Shown here: in pieces, positions 28,633-37,029 of the stretch
How the letters are laid out: the number at the start of each line of letters is the position of its first letter
Position numbering within the stretch: position 1 is the first letter of the stretch
DNA from: Anaerolineales bacterium
Lineage (GTDB): Bacteria; Chloroflexota; Anaerolineae; Anaerolineales; Villigracilaceae
DNA length: 64,000 nucleotides
Direction of reading: 5' to 3'
NCBI GenBank assembly: GCA_016744335.1
Contig: JADGEO010000010.1
Span: 1-64,000, forward strand
Made by a program: the position numbers and the translations under genes
The notes under the pieces: model-generated
Seen by the model: only the letters and a program-made list of their open reading frames with translations
Database searches by the model: none
What the model was told of the DNA's origin: nothing

Positions 28633-29304
28633 TCACTCTGCTACAGCAGTATAAATAAGAAAAAAGGGCACAACAGGATATAAAGTAGCGAGATTTCTTG
28701 GCGTCATATTTTTTGGTGTTGCGCGCCGAATATCGTAGATGTTCCGGACATGATAATGACCAGAATAGCTTGGTCCTGCCAGAAAACGCCCGATTTTATA
28801 AAGGAAATTCTCGGTAGGTCCCGAAACAATAAGCTCTCCATCCGAAGCAAGAAGGGATGCAAATTTTTCTAATTCCTTGTCTAAATTATCTACATGTTCA
28901 AGAACATCTAGAGCAATAATTAGCTCAAGTGATTTCTCTGGAACTTCTTCGTAAGTCTCTTGAAAACTGACATTTTTGGGGAAATTTATATATTGCTCAA
29001 TCTTTTTTAAAGGCTCTAAATCTATATCTACGCCGATTACTTCTTCTGTTTCCTTAGCAAGAAAGGGAAGCATTACACCACTTCCACAGCCAAAATCTAA
29101 GACTCTTTCTAAAGCCCCTTTTGGCTCAATATAGTTCATCACACGATAAATTCGCTCCCAAAACAAAAAGTTCATCAATGGGTTTGGATTGCTATAAGCG
29201 GGAAACGCGGCTTCATCCAAATTTTCTGAGTGTTCGATGTCTAAAATTTTCTTTGTTGCTTCAACAAAATCTTTTTTATAGGTGTTAAATTCTTTTCTTT
29301 TCAC
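28633..29304 (-). CDS. Class I SAM-dependent methyltransferase
   Basis: This 223-residue enzyme has motif I VLDFGCGSGVMLPFLA, motif II region EVIGVDIDLEPLKKIE, and LIIALDVLEHVDNLDKEL with the DVLEH signature of the Methyltransf_11/12 group; DGELIVSGPTENFLYKIGRF follows. The C-terminus is hydrophobic (LYPVVPFFLIYTA), perhaps contacting a lipid substrate. It starts with GTG with GGAG about ten bases upstream. It is divergent from ssb. The methyl acceptor is not predictable. Confidence 0.88.
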   Translation of the reverse strand: MKRKEFNTYKKDFVEATKKILDIEHSENLDEAAFPAYSNPNPLMNFLFWERIYRVMNYIEPKGALERVLDFGCGSGVMLPFLAKETEEVIGVDIDLEPLKKIEQYINFPKNVSFQETYEEVPEKSLELIIALDVLEHVDNLDKELEKFASLLASDGELIVSGPTENFLYKIGRFLAGPSYSGHYHVRNIYDIRRATPKNMTPRNLATLYPVVPFFLIYTAVAE

Positions 29305-29409
29305 GATGGTGTTTTCTCCAAGTTTTTGATTGGTGTCTTTAGGTATTGCATTGTAGATGATATAAGCAATTGTACTTCTTTTAGGACATTTTTTCTCCCG
29401 CTTTACAAA

Positions 29410-29440
29410 AAATTTACGCTTGCCCTATGCTATTGTAGAT
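29410..29440 (+). promoter_or_regulatory. Possible sigma70 promoter for ssb
   Basis: TTTACG, 17-base spacer, TAGATA in the AT-rich region upstream of ssb. The match is moderate, other pairings are possible, and the transcript would have a leader of over 100 bases. Confidence 0.3.
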
Positions 29441-29558
29441 ATTATCCCCAAACTTCATACAAAATTGTCAATAATGTGCAGTTTTTAGAGTAAAATATAG
29501 CAACCTAGCAACGCCGTGCGAATGCGGCGTTCACAAACTCTCTTAAAGGAGCTTTTAT

Positions 29559-30014
29559 ATGTACCAAAAAATAACAATTGTAGGTAATTTAGGACGTGAC
29601 CCAGAAATGCGCTATACTCCCAGTGGGCAGGCGGTAACAAATTTGAACGTTGCGACCAATCGACAATATACATCAAACAGTGGTGAGACTATCAAAGAAA
29701 CGACTTGGTTTCGTGTTTCTGTTTGGGGTAAACAAGCAGAAGCTTCTAACCAATATCTAAAATCAGGCTCAAAAGTTTTAGTCGAAGGGCGTATGAATCA
29801 AGATAAAGAAACTGGCGGTCCTCGTGTTTGGACTAGAAATGACGGCTCACCTGGGGCATCATTTGAAATTACGGCACAAACAGTACGCTTCTTATCCTCC
29901 CGTCAAGAAGACCAAGCCGCCGCGGCAAGCGGAGGCGGCGTCAACAGTGGTGGAGCGAACTACGGCGCAGGCAATGCCATGGAACCTCCGCAAGAAGATG
30001 AAATTCCTTTTTAG
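29559..30014 (+). CDS. ssb: Single-stranded DNA-binding protein
   Basis: This 151-residue SSB has the OB-fold hallmarks MYQKITIVGNLGRDPEMRYT, VTNLNVATNRQYT, ETTWFRVSVWGKQAE and GSKVLVEGRM. A Gly/Asn/Ala-rich linker follows and the protein ends in PPQEDEIPF, the acidic tip that docks replication and repair partners. AGGAG-like AAAGGAG is upstream. It is the first gene of a plus-strand run with DUF3467, translin, a membrane protein and a DNPH1-like protein, with a terminator 6 bp after its stop. High-level ssb with reduced read-through into the rest is likely. Confidence 0.96.
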   Translation: MYQKITIVGNLGRDPEMRYTPSGQAVTNLNVATNRQYTSNSGETIKETTWFRVSVWGKQAEASNQYLKSGSKVLVEGRMNQDKETGGPRVWTRNDGSPGASFEITAQTVRFLSSRQEDQAAAASGGGVNSGGANYGAGNAMEPPQEDEIPF

Positions 30015-30020
30015 ATAATT

Positions 30021-30060
30021 AAAGCCTTGTGAGAATGTCGAATTCTCACAAGGCTTTTTA
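30021..30060 (+). terminator. Terminator / attenuator between ssb and DUF3467 gene
   Basis: Sixteen-base stem (AAAGCCTTGTGAGAAT with ATTCTCACAAGGCTTT), loop GTCGA, five T in the 3' arm and tail. The next gene starts 15 bp later, so partial read-through is expected. Confidence 0.88.
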
Positions 30061-30075
30061 AAAGCAGAGAAAATA

Positions 30076-30414
30076 ATGACAGATCCCAAACAGCCCCTTC
30101 ATCCTAAAAAAATAATAATGGAAATCTCACCAGAGCTTTCTACAACTTATGCCAACTTAGCGAGGATTGCGCACTCCCCCGCTGATATTGTCTTAGAATT
30201 TGCACATCTACTCCCTGGTTCACAAAAAGCCAAAGTCGGGACACGAGTGGTGATGACGCCCGTTAGTGCAAAGCTATTGCTTAAAGCCCTCAATGACAAT
30301 TTGGCGCGCTACGAAAATGCCTTTGGCGAAATCACCATGCCCAAAGTCAATTCCCTAGCGGATAATCTCTTTCGTCCCTTTTTAAAACCCGAAGCAGATG
30401 AGGGAGAAGAATAA
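30076..30414 (+). CDS. DUF3467 protein
   Basis: This 112-residue protein contains a DUF3467 domain: ISPELSTTYANLARIAHSPADIVLEF, LLPGSQKAKVGTRVVMTPVSA and ALNDNLARYENAFGEI. The family is small, widespread and without known activity. There is no membrane segment or signal. Its stop overlaps the translin start by one base (TAATG), so the two are translationally coupled, which is the best functional hint available. It starts only 15 bp after the ssb terminator. Confidence 0.82.
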   Translation: MTDPKQPLHPKKIIMEISPELSTTYANLARIAHSPADIVLEFAHLLPGSQKAKVGTRVVMTPVSAKLLLKALNDNLARYENAFGEITMPKVNSLADNLFRPFLKPEADEGEE

Positions 30415-31055
30415 TGGAAAAGCTAGAACTTATAGCCGAGCAGATTCGTGAAAAATTTGATGCACAAACCGAAGCGCGTGATAAAGCCCTCTCAACCTCG
30501 CGCACTTTAATTCAGCATTGCTCAAAAGCCATCCGTGCCGTACACCGAGACGATGACGAGGGCATGAACGAACATTTAGCGCAAGCCACGCTATTGGCAA
30601 AAACCTTCAAAGACGATCTCCTCCCCGAGCATCCTGACATCTATCATACTGGGTATACCCAAGATGCACTCAAAGAATTTGTTGAAGCCGAAGTAACCTG
30701 TGCCTTAATCAAAGAAAAACCCCTCGTTACACTCGATCAACTTGACGTGCCCCACGCAACTTACCTCAAAGGACTTTCCGAAGTTGTTGGCGAGCTTCGC
30801 CGCAGAACACTTGACGAACTCCGTAGCGGGTACTCGCAAGAAGCCGAACGTCTCCTAACTCAAATGGACGAAATCTACTCTGTTTTAGTTACAATGGATT
30901 ATCCCAACGCCATTACGCATGGTCTACGCAGACAAACCGATATTGCTCGTAGTATCATCGAACGTACGCGCGGCGACATCACCTTTAGCTTGCGTGGTGA
31001 GCATCTCGAAAAAAAGATAGATGCCCTAAGAGAAGAACTTGGTGTAAAAGAATAA
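30414..31055 (+). CDS. Translin-family protein
   Basis: This 213-residue all-helical protein matches the translin/TRAX family. The N-terminal IREKFDAQTEARDKALSTSRT and LIQHCSKAIRAVHRDD are the first helices; DIYHTGYTQDALKEFVEAEV is the conserved central block, and YLKGLSEVVGELRRRTLDELR follows. Translins form ring oligomers on single-stranded RNA or DNA, and with TRAX act as a nuclease; archaeal and some bacterial homologs exist. I do not see a clear TRAX-type acidic catalytic set. Coupled to DUF3467 and behind ssb, a role in single-stranded nucleic acid handling is inferred. Confidence 0.85.
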   Translation: MEKLELIAEQIREKFDAQTEARDKALSTSRTLIQHCSKAIRAVHRDDDEGMNEHLAQATLLAKTFKDDLLPEHPDIYHTGYTQDALKEFVEAEVTCALIKEKPLVTLDQLDVPHATYLKGLSEVVGELRRRTLDELRSGYSQEAERLLTQMDEIYSVLVTMDYPNAITHGLRRQTDIARSIIERTRGDITFSLRGEHLEKKIDALREELGVKE

Positions 31056-31067
31056 AAGGAACAGAAA

Positions 31068-31682
31068 ATGGCAAAAGCAGGCAAAAAACACCGTCTTTTA
31101 ATATACGACTATACCCTCAGCCGTTGGTATCCCGCTACGCTTTTACTCAGTATTCTCCTCTTTGTCCTCTGGTGGTTTCTCCCCAATATATATCCTGAAA
31201 AAAGCTGGAAAGACACCCTCATACTTTTTTCTGCCGGATTCGCTTTGCTAGTAACCATCTTCCTATTACTGGCGCGTAAAGCCGCGTATGTGCGCCCTTA
31301 CCCAAAATACCTACGTTTAGCTACCCCGTTTTTTAGGCTCAACATATCCTATAAACGCATCATACAAACACGATCGAATGAGATGTTTCGGCTTTTTCCC
31401 CCATCCGAACTCTCCGATTGGCAACGCGATTCAATGAAATCGCTACTCAAAAAAACAGCCATTGTCATTGACCTGAAATCCTACCCTACCTCACGAAAAT
31501 TTCTGCGTTTCTTCCTCTCACCCTTTTTTTTCAAAGACAAAACCCCTCACTTTGTTATTCTAGTTGATGATTGGATGCGCCTAAGCGTAGAACTGGAAAG
31601 CCTCCGCTCAGGTGGCGATATTATTAAAAAAGAAGAAGACCCTGCCAGATCAATTCTTAGCTCTATCTCTGAAAACAAATGA
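31068..31682 (+). CDS. Two-helix membrane protein with PH-like cytosolic domain
   Basis: The 204-residue protein has two membrane helices (about residues 22-40, LLLSILLFVLWWFLP, and 48-68, LILFSAGFALLVTIFLLLA). A cytosolic segment follows with RLATPFFRLNISYKRIIQTRSNEMF, the shape seen in bacterial PH-like (YdbS-type) domains, then KFLRFFLSPFFFKDKTPHFVILVDDWM. It starts 12 bp after translin with AGGAACAG upstream, and its stop overlaps the next gene by four bases. No function is known; membrane association of the operon's products is possible. Confidence 0.65.
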   Translation: MAKAGKKHRLLIYDYTLSRWYPATLLLSILLFVLWWFLPNIYPEKSWKDTLILFSAGFALLVTIFLLLARKAAYVRPYPKYLRLATPFFRLNISYKRIIQTRSNEMFRLFPPSELSDWQRDSMKSLLKKTAIVIDLKSYPTSRKFLRFFLSPFFFKDKTPHFVILVDDWMRLSVELESLRSGGDIIKKEEDPARSILSSISENK

Positions 31683-32107
31683 AAATATATTTTGCCTGTT
31701 CTATCACAGAGGGGCGTGAATATGAAAAAAAATATCAAGCCATTACCCAATTTTTATTAGATGGAGGACACGAAGTCCCGACCGCGCATTTGGCTGAATC
31801 AAATACCCTCGAACATGAGCATGCCATTATCCCCGAAGACATTTACGCGCGTGACGTAAACTGGATACTGTCCAGCGACATCCTGCTGGCGGAAGTCAGT
31901 GTTCCCTCACACGGGGTCGGTTATGAAATTGGCTATGCGCTAAACACAGGAAAGCACGTCCTCTGCCTCCATCACGAGAGCAGGGCAGCCTCTAAGATGA
32001 TTACGGGCAATCCTCACCCTTTATTAACCATAAACGCCTATGAGAATATCTCGCAGGCGTTCAAGAAAACCCACTCATTTGTGAATAAAGTCACCATCAA
32101 GTCGTGA
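31679..32107 (+). CDS. Nucleoside 2-deoxyribosyltransferase / DNPH1-like nucleotide N-hydrolase
   Basis: This 142-residue protein has the fold signature of the family: KIYFACSITEGREYEKKYQ at the N-terminus, NWILSSDILLAEVSVPSHG and GVGYEIGYALNTGKHVL, with the catalytic Glu at about residue 83 and a substrate-binding Asp at 67. The N-terminal GR pattern is closer to DNPH1 (2'-deoxynucleoside 5'-monophosphate N-glycosidase, a nucleotide-pool sanitiser) than to free-nucleoside transferases. It overlaps the membrane-protein gene by ATGA. Cleaning of unusual deoxynucleotides alongside SSB is a plausible role. Confidence 0.8.
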   Translation: MKIYFACSITEGREYEKKYQAITQFLLDGGHEVPTAHLAESNTLEHEHAIIPEDIYARDVNWILSSDILLAEVSVPSHGVGYEIGYALNTGKHVLCLHHESRAASKMITGNPHPLLTINAYENISQAFKKTHSFVNKVTIKS

Positions 32108-32194
32108 CCTTTAGCTTTGTACCTTATTGCACAATGAAGTAAGATTTCTTCGGAGACTAAAAGACATACTCCTCCGTCTCCTCCTTTGGTGAAA

Positions 32195-32227
32195 GCCTCC
32201 GCTACCGATAATTATCGTGGCGGAGGC
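32195..32227 (+). terminator. Hairpin after the ssb-translin operon
   Basis: Eight-base GC-rich stem GCCTCCGC with GCGGAGGC enclosing the self-complementary CGATAATTATCG. Only a weak T tail (GTTGTGTTT). The remainder of the 259-bp spacer to 32367 has no supported gene. Confidence 0.6.
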
Positions 32228-32366
32228 GTTGTGTTTAAAGTGGGAAATTTGCGTAAGTGCCCCCCAAAAAGACGCTTGAGAGTAGCGATTAGCGCATGGA
32301 GCACAGGAAGACTAATTTATGAAGATATAAGGAGCAAACGAAAAACTGAATGTCTTTTTATTTTCA

Positions 32367-33263
32367 TCACACCAAAAAGAGCAAAGCAACACCAGCCATA
32401 GCGAGAAAAGTCCCGGCTATGCTACCCCAGCCAAACTTTTCTTTGAAGAAGAAGTAGCTAATTGGGAGCAAAAAGATAGGGGGCAAAGAAGTTAATGTGC
32501 TGGCAACACCTACCTCGATATGCTGAATAGCAAAAAGAGAGAGGGTGACCCCCAAAAAAGGTCCAAAAAACGCACCTGTCCCTGCAAGAAGAACGCCTTT
32601 TTTGTCTTTGTTTAAGGTTTGAAAAGTGCTTTTAATTTGGCGTTGTAAAAGAGTGAGTAACCACAAAACGATCATTGCGCTGAGCATCCGAATCAAGTTG
32701 GCAGAGATGGGGGAGAAATCACCTCCGAAGCCTTTTTTCGCGAGCACAAGCCCAGAAGCCTGCCCAACTGCCGCACCCAAGCCGAAGATAATGCCACGTT
32801 TATAATCACGCGCGCCGCCGTTCATTTTCTTCCCATCCACCACGACCCACATAATCCCCATTAGAGTGATCAAAATGCCTAGAACTTGTCCACTTCTTAG
32901 AGATTCTCCTAGAAATGCCCATGCTTGTAGCGCGGCAATGATAGGGGCGAGACTCATCATGAGCATTGCGATGCGTGGACCAACGAGAACAAAAGATTGA
33001 AAGAGAAAAATATCGCCAATGACCAGCCCTACGATGCCAGAAAGACCGAACCAAAACCAGCGTTCTGGGGCAACGTTGAAGGGAATAAGTGAGCCGAGCA
33101 CAACCCAGTGTGTAAGGCTGAGAAAAATTACGGCAAAAACAAGGCGGATACGGTTGACGACAAGTGAGCCGATACGCCTTCCGGCGATGGTAAATGCGCT
33201 TGAGCCAAAAGAAAAACTGAGTGATGTTGCGAGGGCGGCGAGTTCGCCAAGATAGGCTTCCAA
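32367..33263 (-). CDS. EamA/DMT-family transporter
   Basis: This 298-residue protein has ten membrane helices formed by two EamA repeats, separated near residue 150 by DGKKMNGGARDYKRG. Repeat signatures are PIIAALQAWAFLGESL in the first half and LPPIFLLPISYFFFKEKFGW in the second, where the acidic residue before the final helix is typical. It starts at TTG with AGGAG eight bases upstream, an unusual start supported by that spacing. It likely exports a metabolite; substrate unknown. It is divergent from the YihY gene. Confidence 0.85.
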   Translation of the reverse strand: MEAYLGELAALATSLSFSFGSSAFTIAGRRIGSLVVNRIRLVFAVIFLSLTHWVVLGSLIPFNVAPERWFWFGLSGIVGLVIGDIFLFQSFVLVGPRIAMLMMSLAPIIAALQAWAFLGESLRSGQVLGILITLMGIMWVVVDGKKMNGGARDYKRGIIFGLGAAVGQASGLVLAKKGFGGDFSPISANLIRMLSAMIVLWLLTLLQRQIKSTFQTLNKDKKGVLLAGTGAFFGPFLGVTLSLFAIQHIEVGVASTLTSLPPIFLLPISYFFFKEKFGWGSIAGTFLAMAGVALLFLV

Positions 33264-33373
33264 GAAGTTCTCCTAAGTGCTTTAAGAATATGTATTGAAT
33301 TTTACAATTTTAAGCACTTGGAAGTATTGCAGGAATCGTTCAGAAAAATGGTTTTTCGTCTATAATCAATTTA

Positions 33374-34219
33374 ATGAAAAAAGAAGAGCACTTTGCGATT
33401 TGGCGTGAAGCCTTTGGTGAAACCTTTACCCTTAACTCGATTCTTGCCGCGGCGGGAACGGCGTATTTTGCGTTTTTTTCTTTTTTCCCTCTTATGTTGC
33501 TCATTGTTGCCATTGCAAGCCGCTGGTTTGACCCCCTTTGGGTTGAAAATGAGATTATCACGCAATTAGAATTTATTATGCCCGGAATTACCGGCCTAGT
33601 AGGGGATAATATCGAAAACATTGTGCAATCGCGTGGTTCAATGACCACTACAGCTTTGTTGATTTTGGTCTGGTCTGGCTCAACACTTTTTAGCATTCTT
33701 GCACGGGTAATGGATAGTATTTGGGAGGGGAGAGACACACGTTCTCCGCTTCGCTATAGAGGGCTTGCTTTGCTTTTTGTCATTGGCTTGAGCGCTATTA
33801 TTTTGCCCCTTCTTTTTCTTGGCACATGGATTACGCCTATGGCAGAGAATTGGCTCCCAAATATCCCTTCTTTTTTGCTTTCAGGCTCAACTTTCATTAT
33901 TTCGGCATTTATTAGCATTATGCTTTTTGGCTTACTTTACCGTTTTATGCCACATAATAGCCCCGCGTGGCACGATGTTTGGATAGCGGCTATTGCGGCG
34001 GGTTTTTTATGGGAGCTTGCAAAGCGTTTTTTTGTTAATTATATTGCCAGTTTTCTGACCAGTTCTAATCTTGTTTATGGTTCTTTTTCTACCATCATTG
34101 CATTTTTGGCATGGGTACATTTAAGCGGGCTGATATTTTTCTTTGGCGCATATTTAGGGAAAGGATATAGAGGTGATGGAAAGCAAGATCGAAGAAAAAA
34201 AAGAAGAAGGTGGGATTGA
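33374..34219 (+). CDS. YihY/BrkB-family membrane protein
   Basis: This 281-residue integral membrane protein has the family pattern: an N-terminal amphipathic stretch, AAAGTAYFAFFSFFPLMLLIVAIA (first helix), WSGSTLFSILARVMDSIWEG, then YRFMPHNSPAWHDVWIAAIAAGFLWELAKRFFVNYIA and VYGSFSTIIAFLAWVHLSGLIFFFGAYLG. Six helices are expected. The tail is highly basic (KQDRRKKRRRWD). The family was once called ribonuclease BN in error, and its transport role is unproven. No clear ribosome binding site precedes the ATG. Confidence 0.87.
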   Translation: MKKEEHFAIWREAFGETFTLNSILAAAGTAYFAFFSFFPLMLLIVAIASRWFDPLWVENEIITQLEFIMPGITGLVGDNIENIVQSRGSMTTTALLILVWSGSTLFSILARVMDSIWEGRDTRSPLRYRGLALLFVIGLSAIILPLLFLGTWITPMAENWLPNIPSFLLSGSTFIISAFISIMLFGLLYRFMPHNSPAWHDVWIAAIAAGFLWELAKRFFVNYIASFLTSSNLVYGSFSTIIAFLAWVHLSGLIFFFGAYLGKGYRGDGKQDRRKKRRRWD

Positions 34220-34298
34220 CTGCAATTTGGTTTTCTCTAGTTATTCAGCAGAGTTCAAGCATAAACTTATCTGAATTTCTAAGACCTCCTGACACCTC

Positions 34299-35534
34299 AT
34301 GAACCTAAAAAACGACTCTATGTTCCCCCGTTTTGCCGCTTATGGTTTTCTTAAGAACCTGCGCTTTTTCGACCCTTTTATTATTCTTATTTTCCGTGAG
34401 GCGGGGTTGAGCTTCTTGCAAATTGGGCTACTCTACGCCATCCGTGATATAGCAACGAATATCCTTGAAATCCCCACCGGTGTATTTGCCGATTCCTTTG
34501 GCAGACGCAAGTCTATGGTGATGGCCTTCATCTCTTATCTGATTTCATTTTTCGTTTTTTATTTTTTCGCCACTTTTCACATTTATGCGCTGGCTATGGT
34601 TCTCTTCGCATTCGGCGAGGCTTTCCGCTCTGGCACGCACAAAGCTCTCATTCTCGAACATCTCAAAATGACGGGCAGAGAAGATATCAAAGTTGCCTAT
34701 TACGGCAGAACGCGCTCATTTTCTCAGCTTGGCTCAGCAGTTAATGCCCTCATCGCGGCAGGATTGGTCTTCTACACGGGTAAATATCGCATCATGTTTC
34801 TTGCATCCACAATTCCTTATTCTTTGGATTTGTTGAACTTGCTTGCCTACCCCAAAGCTTTGGATGGTGACCTAAAGTCCGTGCCCTTTAAAAACATCTG
34901 GAGCCAGACGAAAAGCACCCTACGCGACTTTAGCGGGATATTCACCAATAAACTTGCTTTACGATCCCTGCTCAATAGTTCGGTAAATGGCGGTTCCTTC
35001 AAAGCCACAAAAGACTACCTTCAGCCTATTTTAGAGAGTTTTGCACTTGCTGTCCCTTTTCTTATATCCGCTAGTGAGATGCAACGTGGTGCGACGATGA
35101 TTGGCGTGGTTTATTTTGTTATTTATCTTTTTACCAGCTACGCTTCTCGTAATGCAGCAAATTTCAGCGAGCGTTTTTCTTCGTTAGGACGCGCTATTAA
35201 TATCAGCTTCTTGCTTGGTGCGGGGCTACTTTTTGTCGCTGGGGTGGCAACTTGGGCAAATATCATTGGGTTATCTATCATCACTTTCTTGGCTTTTTAT
35301 GTTCTCCGCTCCTTGCGCCGTCCAATGGATGTGGGCTATATCAGCGACCAAATTGAGAGCAAAATCATGGCATCTGGGCTTTCGGCTGAGGCGCAATTAA
35401 CCACTATTCTCACCGCCATTTTTGCGCCACTTTTGGGCTACCTCACTGATTCTTTCGGTGTTGGCATCGCACTTACGGTGCTGGGGGCAGGTATGATAGG
35501 AGGCTATTCTTTTGTGAAGGTAGATGAAAGCTAA
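34299..35534 (+). CDS. MFS transporter
   Basis: A 411-residue, twelve-helix major facilitator. The signature loop between helices 2 and 3 is GVFADSFGRRKSMVMAF; the N-terminus has FRFFDPFI-like RFFDPFIILIFREAGLSFLQIG, as in MFS members of the YxlH/tetracycline-resistance type. The second half contains SLRRPMDVGYISDQIESKIMAS and LGYLTDSFGVGIALTVLGAG. It lies 79 bp after the YihY gene in the same direction. The substrate cannot be assigned. The gene ends just before an IS remnant, apparently undamaged. Confidence 0.82.
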   Translation: MNLKNDSMFPRFAAYGFLKNLRFFDPFIILIFREAGLSFLQIGLLYAIRDIATNILEIPTGVFADSFGRRKSMVMAFISYLISFFVFYFFATFHIYALAMVLFAFGEAFRSGTHKALILEHLKMTGREDIKVAYYGRTRSFSQLGSAVNALIAAGLVFYTGKYRIMFLASTIPYSLDLLNLLAYPKALDGDLKSVPFKNIWSQTKSTLRDFSGIFTNKLALRSLLNSSVNGGSFKATKDYLQPILESFALAVPFLISASEMQRGATMIGVVYFVIYLFTSYASRNAANFSERFSSLGRAINISFLLGAGLLFVAGVATWANIIGLSIITFLAFYVLRSLRRPMDVGYISDQIESKIMASGLSAEAQLTTILTAIFAPLLGYLTDSFGVGIALTVLGAGMIGGYSFVKVDES

Positions 35535-35546
35535 AAAACAGGAGCA

Positions 35547-36077
35547 TAAGTAAACCTCTAGCTACACATCACTTTTAGAAATAGAATAAAAAACGTACGG
35601 GAATAGGCTTGTTTAGTCGAAAACAATGCTCTATCCAATCTACACCAATCCGAAAATAGCTTTTATCTCGCCGACTTTTGACATCAACATAGTGCCGATA
35701 GCCTCGTTTGACCACCCAGCTTCCAAGCGAGATGAGCCAGACGAAGGCGATAAATACTGCCAAAGTGAGCCTATCGATGCGGTCTGCATTTTTGAGATGG
35801 GTTGCTTCCAAATCAAAACCATTTCCCTTCACATCGCCGAATAATTCTTCAATCCACATAGAGCCGTTACAAGAAGGGCCATATTACGAATGCGAGTAAT
35901 CCGTTCTTCTGGCATCCATTGGAGAAACTGCTTTTTTAGCTTATGATAGATGGGAAGGTGGTTTGACATTGATGTCTCCTGTACTTATGGTTTGTTGGTT
36001 ACTTACCAAGTGTACACGCTCAATGCGCCACCTTCATTTCGTTTTGTTAAAGTGATGTGTAGCTAGATGATTACTTA
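35547..36077 (-). mobile_element. Internally deleted IS4-like element with intact terminal repeats
   Basis: A 531-bp element. The inverted repeats read TAAGTAA, four unmatched bases, then CTAGCTACACATCACTTT on the left, with the exact complement on the right (36049-36077). Inside are the two ends of a transposase gene with the middle missing. It is small, with complete ends and no functional transposase, hence MITE-like and possibly mobilisable in trans by a full-length relative. Confidence 0.82.
35575..35969 (-). pseudogene. IS4-like transposase, N- and C-terminal ends only
   Basis: From an ATG at 35969 (AGGAG upstream) the frame gives MSNHLPIYHKLKKQFLQWMP and EERITRIRNMALLVTAL, a typical transposase N-terminus. 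It then switches frame to MWIEELFGDVKGNGFDLEAT and LTLAVFIAFVWLISLGSW, the C-terminal DDE region with the last catalytic Glu. The junction near 35860 removes several hundred codons. No active enzyme can be made. Confidence 0.8.
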
Positions 36078-36147
36078 GATATACCTTCAAGATTATTCTC
36101 CTACTCTTCATTAAGCATGAAAAAAGCGGTCTATTGTGTTCATCTCT

Positions 36148-36641
36148 AGCCTTGCGGCTACGCAGGCGACCCCGTCCGCGCCTGCACTTGTTCTCACTCC
36201 ACTGTGACGCGTTACCCAAATCGAATTTCAGGTACTATGCTTGACCGCATAGATATTCACATCGAAGTCCCGCTCGTAGATTTCGAGAAATTATCTGACA
36301 AATGCAGGGGAGAAAGTTCCGAAGATATTCGTGCTAGAGTAGAAAAAGCGCGTCAAATACAAAGAGATAGATTCACCGAACTTAAAAATGGTGTAATGAC
36401 CAACACCGATATGCGCGGCGCATATTTGCGCGTGGCAGAAGTCCGTCAGTTTTGTGAGTTAGATGATGCGGGGCAAGCACTCATTAAAACAGTGATGGCA
36501 CAATTGCAACTCTCCGCACGAGCCTATCATCGCATTTTGAAATTATCACGCACAAGTACTGATTTGGCGGGGGATGAGAATATAGTGTCCACGCATTTGG
36601 CAGAGGCTTTACAGTATAGCCCTAAGGGGATGATGGTTTAG
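36148..36641 (+). pseudogene. yifB/comM (Mg-chelatase-like AAA ATPase), C-terminal fragment
   Basis: The frame starts with CGYAGDPVRACTCSHSTVTR, the Cys-rich insert of YifB, and continues [37 protein letters not shown] to the natural end HLAEALQYSPKG. The ATPase P-loop, Walker B and N-terminal LonC-like domain are absent. The frame is closed by TAG immediately upstream, next to the deleted IS4-like element. YifB proteins act in competence-linked recombination; this copy is not functional. A related fragment lies at 44845. Confidence 0.85.
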
Positions 36642-36689
36642 TTTATCAAGAAAACTGAAACTCTATTCTTTTGCGCTAAAAAACATCTT

Positions 36690-37029
36690 TTTGAAAAAGA
36701 TCTTGCTCGAGCGCATCTAAAATCTAGAGATTAAATGCCCATAAATTTTCATGCTCATTATATACCTTAATTTCTTTTGATACCGCGTCAACGCTTCACC
36801 TTCTAGCCCCAATTTTTCAAAAAACGCCCAACCAACACGCTTAGGATAGGGCTCTGGCAAGACATTATTTTAGCTGTCAATTTTGTGAATTAGTTCAGAA
36901 TAGATACGAAAGACATCCTGCTCACTTTTTTTACCCCATATTTTTCTGCGGCATCGCGCAAAAAGGCATATTTGGGAAGACGAGCGTCCCGCCTGCGTTG
37001 AAGAGGAGATAAGGTTTTTTGATGTGGAT
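36690..37029 (-). pseudogene. HAD-superfamily hydrolase remnant, frameshifted
   Basis: The minus strand reads KKPYLLFNAGGTLVFP, close to the HAD motif I (LFDAGGTLVFP) but with Asn for the nucleophile Asp. After a frameshift it continues KYAFLRDAAEKYGVKKVS, then shifts again through PYPKRVGWAFFEKLGLEGEA and HENLWAFNL, with stops between. This is a decaying IA-type HAD phosphatase gene directly downstream of the phosphodiester glycosidase. It was once probably the last gene of that operon. Confidence 0.65.
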
